From NCBI GenBank assembly GCA_944380695.1, contig CALWII010000017.1, positions 1 to 14,559 of the forward strand: a stretch of DNA of 14,559 bases, given 5' to 3'. The stretch is from an uncultured Clostridia bacterium. GTDB taxonomy: Bacteria > Bacillota > Clostridia > Christensenellales > UBA1242. Shown here piece by piece: positions 5,740 through 13,827 of this stretch. Under the pieces are notes generated by a model. It was not told the origin of the DNA, searched no databases, and saw nothing but the letters and a program-made list of their open reading frames with translations. The stretch's first letter is position 1; each line of letters starts with the position of its first letter. Position numbers and translations under genes: made by a program.

Positions 5740-7139
5740 CAGCACTTTTATCAGTGTCTGAACCAACAGGTGTTTGGCAGTCTATAATAAAAGCTTTTGA
5801 AACAAGTGTTGGGAGTTACATTCTTGCTATTGTTTTGATAACTCTTATTATAAAAATAATATGGGCACCATTTGAAGTTGTTAATAAAAAAATAAATAAG
5901 AAAAATGTTCGAATACAAGCCAAACTTCAACCAGAGCTTGATAAATTAAAAAACAGATATGGTGCAGATAAAAATCTTTTAAATCAAAAAACACAGGAAT
6001 TATACAGAAAAAACAACTATTCAATGATGGGAAGTTGTTTGTTTATGCTGGTCTTTTTAGCTTTAAATTTAACAATATTTTTTACGCTTTTTGCTGGAAT
6101 AAATTCTATGGCTGATTATAAGATAAGTCAGCAATATGACTATTTGAAATATAATTATGCCAATGTATTAAATTTAACAAATACCATTTATGAAAATAAT
6201 AATGATGAAAATCCTGGCAACGACAATTTAAGATTTTTTGAAGAATACAACACATTAACTTTTGAAATAAAAGATGGTTTTATTATAGCACTTGCTGAAA
6301 ATGGTGACGAGCTGGCAAAAACAGAATATTTATATGATTTTTCTTACCAAACAAATGAAAATCAAATTGATGAGAGCGGAGAAATTGTCATCGATGAAGT
6401 AACAGGAGAGCCATTAAAAAAGATTGTATCATCCGATGAAGCAATATATAATTTAGTAACAAAATTTGTTTCACCTCTTTCTAAACTTAATGAAAATGGA
6501 GAAGTTTTAACCGAAGAAGATGGAACAGTTGTTTACGATGAAAGTTATGTGGGAGATGAAAAATTTGCTGATTTAACATATAAGCAAATGATAGAAACTT
6601 ATTCGTCAAAATATGTTTTAAACTGTTATAAACAAAGTCCTGAAAGTTCAAAATTCTTATGGATAGAGAATTATTGGATTGCTGACTCCCCTTTAAAAAA
6701 TTCTATATTCACTTATAACCAATTTGTTGGAGAGATAGGTTCTGGAAATGTTTCAGAGTATGAAGAGACAATCTATAATTCTTTTATGCCAACTTTAAGT
6801 GACCAAATTGGCAGGGTTAATGGATACTTTATTTTGGCAGTATTAAGTGTAGGAATATCTTTTTTAGCGATTTGGATAGGAAACATTACGATGGTTAAAA
6901 AAGGTGAAGTAAAAGTTAAAACATCAGGTTCAAAAGCAATGATGATAATTATGCCAATCATAATGGGAATATTTGCTGTATTCTACAACTCTGTTTTTGC
7001 AATATATATGGTTACAAGTCAGGCAATAAGCACCGCACTTACACCGTTAGAAAATTTAATAGTTAACAAATGGGAACAAATTCAAGAAAAAAAAGAAGAA
7101 GAAAAGAAAAAATCAGTTGTAGAATACAGAAGAAAATGA
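5727..7139 (+). CDS. yidC: Membrane protein insertase YidC (SpoIIIJ/Oxa1 type) with large extracytoplasmic insertion
   Basis: Inserts and folds membrane proteins, alone or with SecYEG. At 470 residues it is far longer than Gram-positive homologues (~260-290). Predicted order: TM1 ~30-50, where K43 occupies the groove position usually Arg (Lys also occurs in clostridial proteins); a cytoplasmic charged helical hairpin ~52-97; TM2 ~98-125; an acidic extracytoplasmic stretch ~130-365; TM3 ~366-390; TM4/TM5 ~403-445; and a Lys/Glu tail. The segment FLWIENYWIADSPL (310-323) is the conserved part of the usual short loop, so the extra sequence is roughly 130-307. I see no lipobox. E. coli YidC has its periplasmic domain between its first two TMs, a different place. 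AAGGAG (5714-5719) fixes the start. The gene ends with tandem TGA TAA. Confidence 0.93.
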   Translation: MAFITALLSVSEPTGVWQSIIKAFETSVGSYILAIVLITLIIKIIWAPFEVVNKKINKKNVRIQAKLQPELDKLKNRYGADKNLLNQKTQELYRKNNYSMMGSCLFMLVFLALNLTIFFTLFAGINSMADYKISQQYDYLKYNYANVLNLTNTIYENNNDENPGNDNLRFFEEYNTLTFEIKDGFIIALAENGDELAKTEYLYDFSYQTNENQIDESGEIVIDEVTGEPLKKIVSSDEAIYNLVTKFVSPLSKLNENGEVLTEEDGTVVYDESYVGDEKFADLTYKQMIETYSSKYVLNCYKQSPESSKFLWIENYWIADSPLKNSIFTYNQFVGEIGSGNVSEYEETIYNSFMPTLSDQIGRVNGYFILAVLSVGISFLAIWIGNITMVKKGEVKVKTSGSKAMMIIMPIIMGIFAVFYNSVFAIYMVTSQAISTALTPLENLIVNKWEQIQEKKEEEKKKSVVEYRRK

Positions 7140-7168
7140 TAAAATCACTTTAAGGAGGATTTTGAAAT

Positions 7169-7963
7169 ATGACACGCAGTGTAGAAGCTTCGGGAAAAAA
7201 TATTGAACAAGCAATAGAAAACGCTTTGTTTGAACTTAAAGCACCTCGTGAAGATGTGGACATAAAAATTTTAAGCGAAGGTGGGCTATTTAAAAAGGCA
7301 AAAGTTGTTGTTACAATTTCCGACGATGCTATTGAAAAGTATGAAAAAAGAGAAAAATTAAAAAAACAGGAAGAAAGTGAAAAAGAAGTTATAACAAAAG
7401 AAGAAAAAAAAGAAATAAAAAAGGAAGAAAAAGAAAAAACTAAAGAAATAAAGAAGCAAGAAAAAGAAGAAGAAAAAGTTGAAAAGAAAGAAATAAAAGA
7501 AGAGAAAAAACATAGTGAAAATAAAATAACTTGTTTAGAGTTTGTTCAAGGTTTAGTAAAAGCTTTTAATAAAGAAGCTGAAATCACAGAGCTAGAAGAA
7601 GACGAAGTTAAGAAAATAATTTTAAATGGTGATGACCTAAACGATTTGATTGGTTATCGAGGTGAAGTACTTTTTGCTTTGTCATATTTAATGAACAACA
7701 TTTGCAAAAGAGAAGACAAAAAGGTTTTATTAGATATATGCGGTTACAGACAAAAAAGAGAAGAATCTTTGAAAAAACTTGCCTATCGTATGGCATCAAA
7801 AGTGATTAAGTCAGGGCGATATGCAAAACTAGAACCTATGGATGCTAGTGAAAGAAGAATAATTCATATGGCTTTGCAAGATAACGAAAAAGTTACGACT
7901 ATGTCAAAAGGTACAGAACCAAAAAGATATTTAATAATTTTCCCAAGAGAATATAAGGATTAA
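7169..7963 (+). CDS. jag: RNA-binding protein KhpB/Jag (SpoIIIJ-associated)
   Basis: A cytoplasmic RNA-binding protein; in Streptococcus and relatives KhpB works with KhpA in cell elongation and division, and in Bacillus it is the partner gene of spoIIIJ. The 264 residues contain the Jag_N domain (1-~52, MTRSVEASGK...SEGGLFKKAKV). A linker of ~60 residues (56-117) is almost purely Lys and Glu. The KH domain (~120-195) has loop GYRG at 162-165, and the R3H domain (~196-264) contains LEPMDASERRIIH at 221-233. AAGGAGG (7152-7158) precedes the ATG by 10 nt. It is the last gene of the rpmH operon, 29 bp after yidC and followed by a terminator. Confidence 0.95.
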   Translation: MTRSVEASGKNIEQAIENALFELKAPREDVDIKILSEGGLFKKAKVVVTISDDAIEKYEKREKLKKQEESEKEVITKEEKKEIKKEEKEKTKEIKKQEKEEEKVEKKEIKEEKKHSENKITCLEFVQGLVKAFNKEAEITELEEDEVKKIILNGDDLNDLIGYRGEVLFALSYLMNNICKREDKKVLLDICGYRQKREESLKKLAYRMASKVIKSGRYAKLEPMDASERRIIHMALQDNEKVTTMSKGTEPKRYLIIFPREYKD

Positions 7964-7966
7964 AAT

Positions 7967-7991
7967 AAGCGACAGTCAAGTCGCTTTTTTT
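7967..7991 (+). terminator. Intrinsic terminator after jag
   Basis: Stem AAGCGAC/GTCGCTT (7967-7973 with 7980-7986), 6-nt loop, then seven T (7985-7991). It starts 4 bp after the jag stop and separates the rpmH operon from mnmE. The T run abuts the mnmE -35. Confidence 0.85.
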
Positions 7992-7992
7992 A

Positions 7993-8021
7993 TTGTTATA
8001 TTAATAGTTTTGTGATATAAT
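7993..8021 (+). promoter_or_regulatory. Promoter of mnmE-mnmG-rsmG, probably leaderless
   Basis: -35 TTGTTA (7993-7998), 17-bp spacer, perfect -10 TATAAT (8016-8021) with a TGn extension (8013-8015). Only 7 nt separate the -10 from the mnmE ATG at 8029, so the transcript should start at or within a base of the start codon. No Shine-Dalgarno sequence is present. Confidence 0.8.
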
Positions 8022-8028
8022 ACTCGTT

Positions 8029-9354
8029 ATGGAAAAACCTATTGTAGCAATTTCTACCCCACTTGGAAAGGGTGCTATTTCAATTGTTAGATTAAGCGGA
8101 AAAAATTCTATTGATTTGGCGCTAGAATTTTTTAAACCTATAAAAAAACAGATTATCGAACCAAGAAAAATGATTCTTGGAAACTTTTACATTGAAGACG
8201 AAAAAGAAAAATGTTTAATGGTATATTTTAAAGAGCCATATTCGTATACCGGAGAGAATATGGTGGAGTTTCATATTCACGGAGGAAGCGTCTTAACCAA
8301 ACTGTTACAAGATAAATTAATTGAGAAAGGTGCAAGGTTAGCAGAACCTGGCGAGTTTACTAAAATAGCTTTTGAGAATGGCAAAATCAGTCTAGATGAG
8401 GCGGAGGGAATAATAGATGAAATTAATAGTGAAAGTGAAGCAGAATTAAAAAATTCTCTTGCAACTGCGGGCGGAAAAATTAAGTTTTTAGTAAAAGACA
8501 TTCAAGAAAAATTAAAAAATGTTTTGGCCCAAATAGAAGTCACTATGGATTATCCGGAAGAAGATGAATTTGAGGTTGTCAGAGAACCCGTAGAAAAAGT
8601 ATTAAAAGAAACGAAGTTAAAATTAGAAGACATTTTAGAAAATACTAGACAAAAGAAGTATATATTAAAAGGAATTAATGTTGCTATCATTGGTAAGACA
8701 AATGTTGGAAAAAGTAGTTTACTTAACACACTTGCTGGTGAAGATAAAGCCATTGTTACGGATATTGAAGGAACTACTAGAGATTTAGTTGAGGCAAAAA
8801 TAGATATTGAGGGCGTAAGATTTAATTTTATAGACACAGCGGGAATTAGAGAAAGCTGTGATGAGGTTGAAAAAATTGGAATTGAAAGAAGCAGAGAAGC
8901 TATGAAAAATGCTGATATAACTCTTTTTGTTCTAGACGGAAGTAAAACTATCGATGAGGAAGATGAAAAAATATTAAGGGATTTAAAAGGACCTTATATT
9001 ATAGTTGTCAATAAAAGCGACAAGCAGAGAAAACTTAAAAAGTTTGAAAATGAAGTTGAGGTTTCCGCTAAAGAACTTTACAACATTAAAAAGCTTAAAA
9101 GAACACTTTTAGAAAAAACAATTGGAGATAATATAGATTTCAAATATAAAGTAATTGCAAATGAAAGACAGGAAGAAATATTAAAAAATGCTCTTTTGTT
9201 CACAAAAGAGGCTATTTCAAAAAAACACGAGAGCTTGGAAATTTGGTCGCTATTAATAAAAAACATTTGGAAAGAGTTGGGAAAAATTACGGGAGAAACA
9301 GAAAATGAAGATATTATATCTTTAATATTTTCAAAATTCTGTGTAGGAAAATAA
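8029..9354 (+). CDS. mnmE: tRNA-modification GTPase MnmE
   Basis: With MnmG it adds the (carboxymethyl)aminomethyl group to carbon 5 of the wobble uridine of several tRNAs, using GTP and methylene-tetrahydrofolate. The 441 residues are slightly short (~450-460) but complete. The N-terminal folate-binding/dimer domain runs to ~115 and ends in ARLAEPGEFT at 102-111. The central helical domain encloses a G domain with G1 GKTNVGKS (222-229), G2 GTTRD (248-252), G3 DTAG (269-272) and G4 NKSD (328-331). The essential C-terminal cysteine motif FCVGK closes the protein (437-441). The start matches the family N-terminus and the leaderless promoter. mnmG starts immediately after the stop with no gap. 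Confidence 0.97.
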   Translation: MEKPIVAISTPLGKGAISIVRLSGKNSIDLALEFFKPIKKQIIEPRKMILGNFYIEDEKEKCLMVYFKEPYSYTGENMVEFHIHGGSVLTKLLQDKLIEKGARLAEPGEFTKIAFENGKISLDEAEGIIDEINSESEAELKNSLATAGGKIKFLVKDIQEKLKNVLAQIEVTMDYPEEDEFEVVREPVEKVLKETKLKLEDILENTRQKKYILKGINVAIIGKTNVGKSSLLNTLAGEDKAIVTDIEGTTRDLVEAKIDIEGVRFNFIDTAGIRESCDEVEKIGIERSREAMKNADITLFVLDGSKTIDEEDEKILRDLKGPYIIVVNKSDKQRKLKKFENEVEVSAKELYNIKKLKRTLLEKTIGDNIDFKYKVIANERQEEILKNALLFTKEAISKKHESLEIWSLLIKNIWKELGKITGETENEDIISLIFSKFCVGK

Positions 9355-11226
9355 ATGAGAGAGTTTTACGAGGCTATTGTTATTGGAGCAGGTCACGCTG
9401 GTTGTGAATCAGCGCTGGCTTTGGCGAGAAAAGGACATAAAACGCTATTGCTTACATTAAGTTTGGATGCAGTAGCTTTTTTGGCGTGCAATCCTTCTAT
9501 TAAAAAAAAAAAAAAAGGACAATTGGTTTCAGAGGTTGATGCACTTGGTGGTCAAATGGGTATTATTGCGGACAAAACAGCGATTCAAATTAAAATGTTA
9601 AACAGAGGAAGAGGTCCAGCAGTCCAGAGTTTAAGAGCACAAGCTGATAAGAATCTTTATCACCAGGAAATGAAAAAAGTTGTTGAGTCCTGCCCTAATT
9701 TATTTTTAAAACAGGCGGAGGCAGAAGAAATCAAATTATTAAAAAGCAAAAAAATAGTTAAAACAGCCGTTGGAGATGAATATGAAGCAAAAGTTATAGT
9801 TCTTGCTACAGGGGTTTATCTTGACAGTAGAATTATAATAGGAAAATACAAGGAAAATGTTGGACCAAACGGATTTAAAAATGCTAAAAAGTTATCCGAC
9901 TCTTTAAGAAAGCTCGGATATAAGCTCTTAAGATTTAAAACAGGAACACCAGCAAGAATTAATGCAAGAAGCATAAAATTTGAAGAATTAGAAGAACAAC
10001 TTGGCGAGGAAAACATTCAGCCATTTTCTTTTGTTACGAAAAAAAGCATAAAAAACAAGGCAAAATGTTATTTGACATATACTAATGTTAAAACACACGA
10101 AATTATAAAACAAAATCTTGACAAAGCACCAGCCATTTCTGGTGAAATTACTGGAATAGGGCCACGTTACTGCCCGTCAATAGAAACAAAAATTGTAAGA
10201 TTTGCCGATAAAGACAGACATCAGTTGTTTTTAGAGCCAGAATCTCTTTCAACTAAAGAGTTTTATATACAAGGATTTTCAACATCGATGCCAACATATA
10301 TACAGAAAGATATGATTCATTCAGTTAAAGGTTTGGAAGATGCCGAAATTATGAGGGATTCTTATGCGATTGAATATGACTGTATAGATCCTCAACAGCT
10401 GAAATTATCGTTGGAGAGCAAATTACACGACGGTCTTTTCTTTGCTGGACAAATTAATGGAACAAGCGGCTACGAAGAGGCAGCCGCGCAAGGAATTATT
10501 GCGGGAATAAATGCTGCGTTAAAATTGGAAAACAAGTCTCCCCTAGTTTTATCAAGAGCAGATGGTTATATTGGTGTTTTGATTGACGATATAATAACTA
10601 AAGGAACAAATGAGCCATATCGTATGATGACGAGCCGAGCGGAATACCGATTGTCATTGAGACAAGATAATGCCGATTTGAGATTGACAGAAAAAGGTCG
10701 AGCCGTTGGTTTGGTTGATGATTCAAGATATAAAATTTTTAAAAAGAAAAAGGCAGGACTTGAAAAAGCGAGTAAAATTTTGAACAACAAGTTATCGTAT
10801 GATGAAAAATTGTTAAATTTTTTTATTAAAAACAACGAGACCCCTCCTAAAAATTCCATTTCTGTTAAAGAAGCTGTAAAAAGGTCAAATATAGATATTT
10901 TTAAAATCAATGCTGAATTTGGATTATTTGATGAGTTTTCATATGATGTTTTGAGTGAATTAAATTTAATTGTAAAATTTGAGGGATATTTGAAACAACA
11001 GAGCGAGGATATTGAAAAAGCAAAAAAAACAGAAAATGTTGAAATACCACCTAATTTTGATTACTCAAAACATCACGGATTAAAAATTGAAACGATTCAA
11101 AAACTAACACAGGTTAAACCAGAAAATTTGGGACAAGCTTCAAGAATTTCTGGTGTTTCACCAGCAGACATAGCAGTTCTTTCTGTTTTGTTAAAAAAAT
11201 TTAAGGAAAAAAAAGATGAAAGATAA
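9355..11226 (+). CDS. mnmG: tRNA uridine-5-carboxymethylaminomethyl modification enzyme MnmG, with anomalous Lys5 in a conserved glycine loop
   Basis: The FAD- and NADH-dependent partner of MnmE. The 623 residues match the family (~620-630). It has GAGHAG (11-16) for FAD binding, GPAVQSLRAQAD at 87-98, KTGTPARI, GPRYCPSIE, GLFFAGQINGTSGYEEAAAQG and SRAEYRLSLRQDNADLRLTE further on, and a C-terminal SGVSP motif for MnmE/tRNA contact. The gene is open to the end. The oddity is at 50-54: after NPSI, where the family has Gly-Gly-x-x-Lys before G-(H/Q)-L-V, this protein has five lysines encoded by an uninterrupted run of 15 A (9502-9516). Length and frame are preserved. Either the base calls are wrong there or the cofactor-binding loop is seriously altered. 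The start codon directly abuts the mnmE stop. Confidence 0.95.
   Translation: MREFYEAIVIGAGHAGCESALALARKGHKTLLLTLSLDAVAFLACNPSIKKKKKGQLVSEVDALGGQMGIIADKTAIQIKMLNRGRGPAVQSLRAQADKNLYHQEMKKVVESCPNLFLKQAEAEEIKLLKSKKIVKTAVGDEYEAKVIVLATGVYLDSRIIIGKYKENVGPNGFKNAKKLSDSLRKLGYKLLRFKTGTPARINARSIKFEELEEQLGEENIQPFSFVTKKSIKNKAKCYLTYTNVKTHEIIKQNLDKAPAISGEITGIGPRYCPSIETKIVRFADKDRHQLFLEPESLSTKEFYIQGFSTSMPTYIQKDMIHSVKGLEDAEIMRDSYAIEYDCIDPQQLKLSLESKLHDGLFFAGQINGTSGYEEAAAQGIIAGINAALKLENKSPLVLSRADGYIGVLIDDIITKGTNEPYRMMTSRAEYRLSLRQDNADLRLTEKGRAVGLVDDSRYKIFKKKKAGLEKASKILNNKLSYDEKLLNFFIKNNETPPKNSISVKEAVKRSNIDIFKINAEFGLFDEFSYDVLSELNLIVKFEGYLKQQSEDIEKAKKTENVEIPPNFDYSKHHGLKIETIQKLTQVKPENLGQASRISGVSPADIAVLSVLLKKFKEKKDER
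9502..9516 (+). repeat. A15 homopolymer inside mnmG
   Basis: Fifteen consecutive A bases occupy exactly codons 50-54, where the family encodes a near-invariant glycine-containing loop. It is by far the longest homopolymer I noticed in the window; other A or T runs are about 8-9. The flanking codons (CNPSI before, GQLV after) are normal. Confidence 0.95.
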
Positions 11227-11896
11227 GATTATAGAAATATTCAAAAGCGTGAATTTTTTAATTAGCGACGAAATTGCGGAAAAACTTTTGAAATATTATA
11301 AAATACTTATAAGAGAAAATGAAAAATATAATCTGACCGCAATTTCTGACTTTGATGATGTTGTAATAAAACATTTTGTAGATTCAGCTGTTGCAATTCA
11401 GTATTTTAGTGGAAAAGTATTAGATGTTGGTTCTGGCGCTGGCTTTCCCGGAATGGTTTTAGCTATCATAAATCCCCAATTAAATGTTACATTAGTTGAT
11501 AGTTTAAACAAAAGAGTTAATTTTTTAAATATGCTTATAAATGAACTTGATTTGAAAAATGTTAGAGCCATTCATTGTAGAATTGAGGATTTTAAAGAAA
11601 AAGAGGCATTTAATTGTGTTACGGCTCGTGCTGTAGCAGAAGTCCCTACTTTGTTAGAGTATTTATTGCCTTTTGTTAAAATAGGTGGAAGAGCAATTTT
11701 ATATAAAAGTAATAATGTTTTTTCAGAAATTGAAAAAAGCAATTTGGCTTTAAAAATTCTTGGAGGGGATCTTGAAGAAATTGCTAAATTTTCATTGTTT
11801 GAGAATTTAAGAACTTTGGTTGTTGTAAAAAAAATTAGTAAAACACCAAATAATTTCCCACGAGGAGGTAATCTTCCAAGAAAAAAGCCGCTTTAA
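11216..11896 (+). CDS. rsmG: 16S rRNA (guanine-N7) methyltransferase RsmG
   Basis: Methylates N7 of G527 (E. coli numbering) in 16S rRNA using S-adenosylmethionine; loss gives low-level streptomycin resistance in several bacteria. The 226 residues are close to the usual 210-240. Visible features are NLTAI near 39-43, HFVDS at 53-57, the SAM-binding motif VLDVGSGAGFPG (68-79), ARAVAE at 137-142 in the catalytic core and the typical basic ending KTPNNFPR...PRKKPL. It overlaps the end of mnmG by 11 nt, so translation is probably coupled. I see no clear terminator between it and parA, so some read-through into parA-parB is possible. Confidence 0.97.
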   Translation: MKDKIIEIFKSVNFLISDEIAEKLLKYYKILIRENEKYNLTAISDFDDVVIKHFVDSAVAIQYFSGKVLDVGSGAGFPGMVLAIINPQLNVTLVDSLNKRVNFLNMLINELDLKNVRAIHCRIEDFKEKEAFNCVTARAVAEVPTLLEYLLPFVKIGGRAILYKSNNVFSEIEKSNLALKILGGDLEEIAKFSLFENLRTLVVVKKISKTPNNFPRGGNLPRKKPL

Positions 11897-11899
11897 TGC

Positions 11900-11928
11900 T
11901 TTTCAAAGTTAAAATTTTGTGTTATAAT
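11900..11928 (+). promoter_or_regulatory. Promoter of parA-parB
   Basis: Perfect -10 TATAAT (11923-11928) with a TGn extension (11920-11922). The -35 at 17 bp is poor (TTTTCA, 11900-11905), as is common for extended -10 promoters. The predicted start is near 11935, giving a leader of about 20 nt that includes the parA ribosome site AGAGGG (11946-11951). Confidence 0.7.
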
Positions 11929-11955
11929 CAAAAAAAATAGACAAAAGAGGGTAAT

Positions 11956-12774
11956 ATGGCAAAAATTATTTCATTTACAAATCAAAAAGGTGGAGTTGGG
12001 AAAACAACAACCTGCGTTAATTTGTCAGCATACCTTGCAGTAATGGGGCAAAAAGTTTTAATGGTTGATTTGGATCCGCAAGGTAATGCGACGAGCGGAG
12101 TTGGGATTGAAAAAAGAAAAGGTCTTAAAACTATTTATGACCTTATTGACAACGAGTGCACTATAGACGAGGTGATTCTGCACACTATAATCGAAAATCT
12201 CGATATAATTCCATCAACAGTAGACCTTGCCGCTGCTGAAATTTCTTTGGTTTCAAAGCCAAACAGAGAAAATGTTTTAAAAAATATATTAGAAAATGTG
12301 GGTGATAGTTATGATTTCATAATGATAGACTGCCAACCTTCACTTGGTCTTCTAACCGTAAACGCTTTAACTGCATCTAACAGTGTTATAATACCTATGC
12401 AATGCGAATTTTACTCGCTTGATGGTTTAACACAACTTATGAACACAATTAGGCTTGTCAAACTTCATCTTAATCCAAATTTGGACATCGAGGGAGTTGT
12501 CAGAACAATGAAAGATAATAGGTCGAATTTAATCAACCAGGTGAGTCAAGAAATAATAAGATTTTTCAAAAGCAAAGTCTATGAAACATATATTCCAAGA
12601 AACATTAGATTGGCCGAAGCACCAAGCCACGGCTTGCCAATTGTTTTATATGATCCTTGTTCAAAAGGAGCTGAAGCCTATTTATCTTTAGCTGAAGAAT
12701 TTTTAAACAGAAATAAGATTAAGTATAAAAACATAACTAAACACACGAAAATTAAGTTAAGGGAGGTTAAATAA
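11956..12774 (+). CDS. parA: Chromosome partitioning ATPase ParA (Soj)
   Basis: A deviant Walker ATPase that binds the nucleoid as an ATP dimer and, with ParB-parS, moves or positions replicated origins; in Bacillus, Soj also regulates DnaA. The 272 residues are typical. It has the deviant Walker A KGGVGKTT (11-18), VDLDPQGN (37-44) and Walker B IMIDCQPSLG (122-131), with PRNIRLAEAPSHGLPI at 214-229 as in chromosomal ParA. The last ~20 residues are unusually basic (K-rich). AGAGGG is 4 nt before the ATG. The only nucleotide between its stop and the parB start is a single T. The nearby origin and parS sites make the chromosomal segregation role secure. Confidence 0.97.
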   Translation: MAKIISFTNQKGGVGKTTTCVNLSAYLAVMGQKVLMVDLDPQGNATSGVGIEKRKGLKTIYDLIDNECTIDEVILHTIIENLDIIPSTVDLAAAEISLVSKPNRENVLKNILENVGDSYDFIMIDCQPSLGLLTVNALTASNSVIIPMQCEFYSLDGLTQLMNTIRLVKLHLNPNLDIEGVVRTMKDNRSNLINQVSQEIIRFFKSKVYETYIPRNIRLAEAPSHGLPIVLYDPCSKGAEAYLSLAEEFLNRNKIKYKNITKHTKIKLREVK

Positions 12775-12775
12775 T

Positions 12776-13675
12776 ATGTCAATTAAAAAAGGTTTGGGCA
12801 GAGGATTGGAGTCATTGTTTGCTATGTATGATGAAGAAGTAGTGCAAAATACACCCTCTGGCAATTCTTCTCGTCAATCAAAAAATTCAGTCGATATGAT
12901 TGATATGAATTTAATCAAAACCAATCCAAATCAGCCAAGAAAGCATTTTGACGAAGAAGCCCTAAACGAATTAGCCTCTTCTATCAAACTGCACGGTGTT
13001 ATTCAGCCTATTGTTATTAATGACAACGGCGATGGTACATTTTTAATTATAGCTGGTGAAAGAAGATATCGTGCGGCAAGAAAAGCAGGGCTGGAAAAAA
13101 TACCGGCAGTTGTTAAAAACTATACGGACAGACAGATAAAAGAAATTGCTATCATAGAAAATCTCCAAAGAGAAGACTTAAATCCTATAGAAGCAGCTCG
13201 TGCTATTAGACAATTGATGGAAGAATACAAACTTACACAGGAAGCTGTAGCAGAAAGAATAGGAAAAAGTAGACCAAACATTGCAAACGCCTTAAGACTT
13301 TTAACACTTTATCCTGATGTAATGAATATGGTTGAAGATGGGAAGCTTTCTGCAGGACACGCAAGGGCGCTTGTCGTCGTTGAGGATCATTTAACACAAT
13401 TAAAGCTGGCAAATCAAGCACTAAAAGACAAATGGACGGTTAGAGATCTAGAAAAAGCGGTAAAGAAACTTCAGCATCCTGTTACGATTACAAAGTTTCA
13501 ACCTAATCAATCAATTGAATTGAGAGAACTTATTCAAACAATGCAAAGGGTTCTAGGCACTAAAGTTTCTGCAATTGGTAATGACGACAAAGGTCGAATC
13601 TACATTGATTACTATAATAGAGATGATCTAGACAGAATTTCAGATTTAATCACTCTTATATCCAAAAATAAATAA
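12776..13675 (+). CDS. parB: Chromosome partitioning protein ParB (Spo0J)
   Basis: A CTP-dependent clamp that loads at parS, spreads along DNA, recruits SMC and stimulates ParA. The 299 residues are typical. The N-terminal KKGLGRGLESLF (4-15) is the ParA-contact peptide. The CTP-binding ParB domain has GERRYRA (94-100) and ENLQR (128-132). The helix-turn-helix for parS is at ~155-176 (QEAVAERIGKSRPNIANALR), and the C-terminal dimer domain at ~245-299. GGGAGG (12761-12766) inside the end of parA gives the ribosome site. A terminator follows 10 bp after the stop, and two perfect target sites lie 45 and 152 bp downstream. No noc paralogue is in the window. Confidence 0.98.
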   Translation: MSIKKGLGRGLESLFAMYDEEVVQNTPSGNSSRQSKNSVDMIDMNLIKTNPNQPRKHFDEEALNELASSIKLHGVIQPIVINDNGDGTFLIIAGERRYRAARKAGLEKIPAVVKNYTDRQIKEIAIIENLQREDLNPIEAARAIRQLMEEYKLTQEAVAERIGKSRPNIANALRLLTLYPDVMNMVEDGKLSAGHARALVVVEDHLTQLKLANQALKDKWTVRDLEKAVKKLQHPVTITKFQPNQSIELRELIQTMQRVLGTKVSAIGNDDKGRIYIDYYNRDDLDRISDLITLISKNK

Positions 13676-13685
13676 TAAAACTTTT

Positions 13686-13708
13686 AAACCGCAACTGCGG
13701 TTTTTTTT
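13686..13708 (+). terminator. Intrinsic terminator after parB
   Basis: Stem AAACCGC/GCGGTTT (13686-13692 with 13697-13703), tetraloop AACT, and eight T (13701-13708). It ends the parA-parB transcript and lies 12 bp before the first parS site. Confidence 0.9.
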
Positions 13709-13720
13709 GTTGTTAGCAAA

Positions 13721-13736
13721 TGTTTCACGTGAAACA
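13721..13736. other. parS: parS centromere site 1
   Basis: TGTTTCACGTGAAACA, a perfect 16-bp palindrome identical to the Bacillus-type ParB target. It lies 45 bp after parB. Confidence 0.97.
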
Positions 13737-13827
13737 ATTGATTCAAATACATTTACTTTGCACTGTTTTTAAATGTTGTCATATCTAATCCTATCAATTT
13801 TTTAATTAATTTAAAAACAAACTAAAA

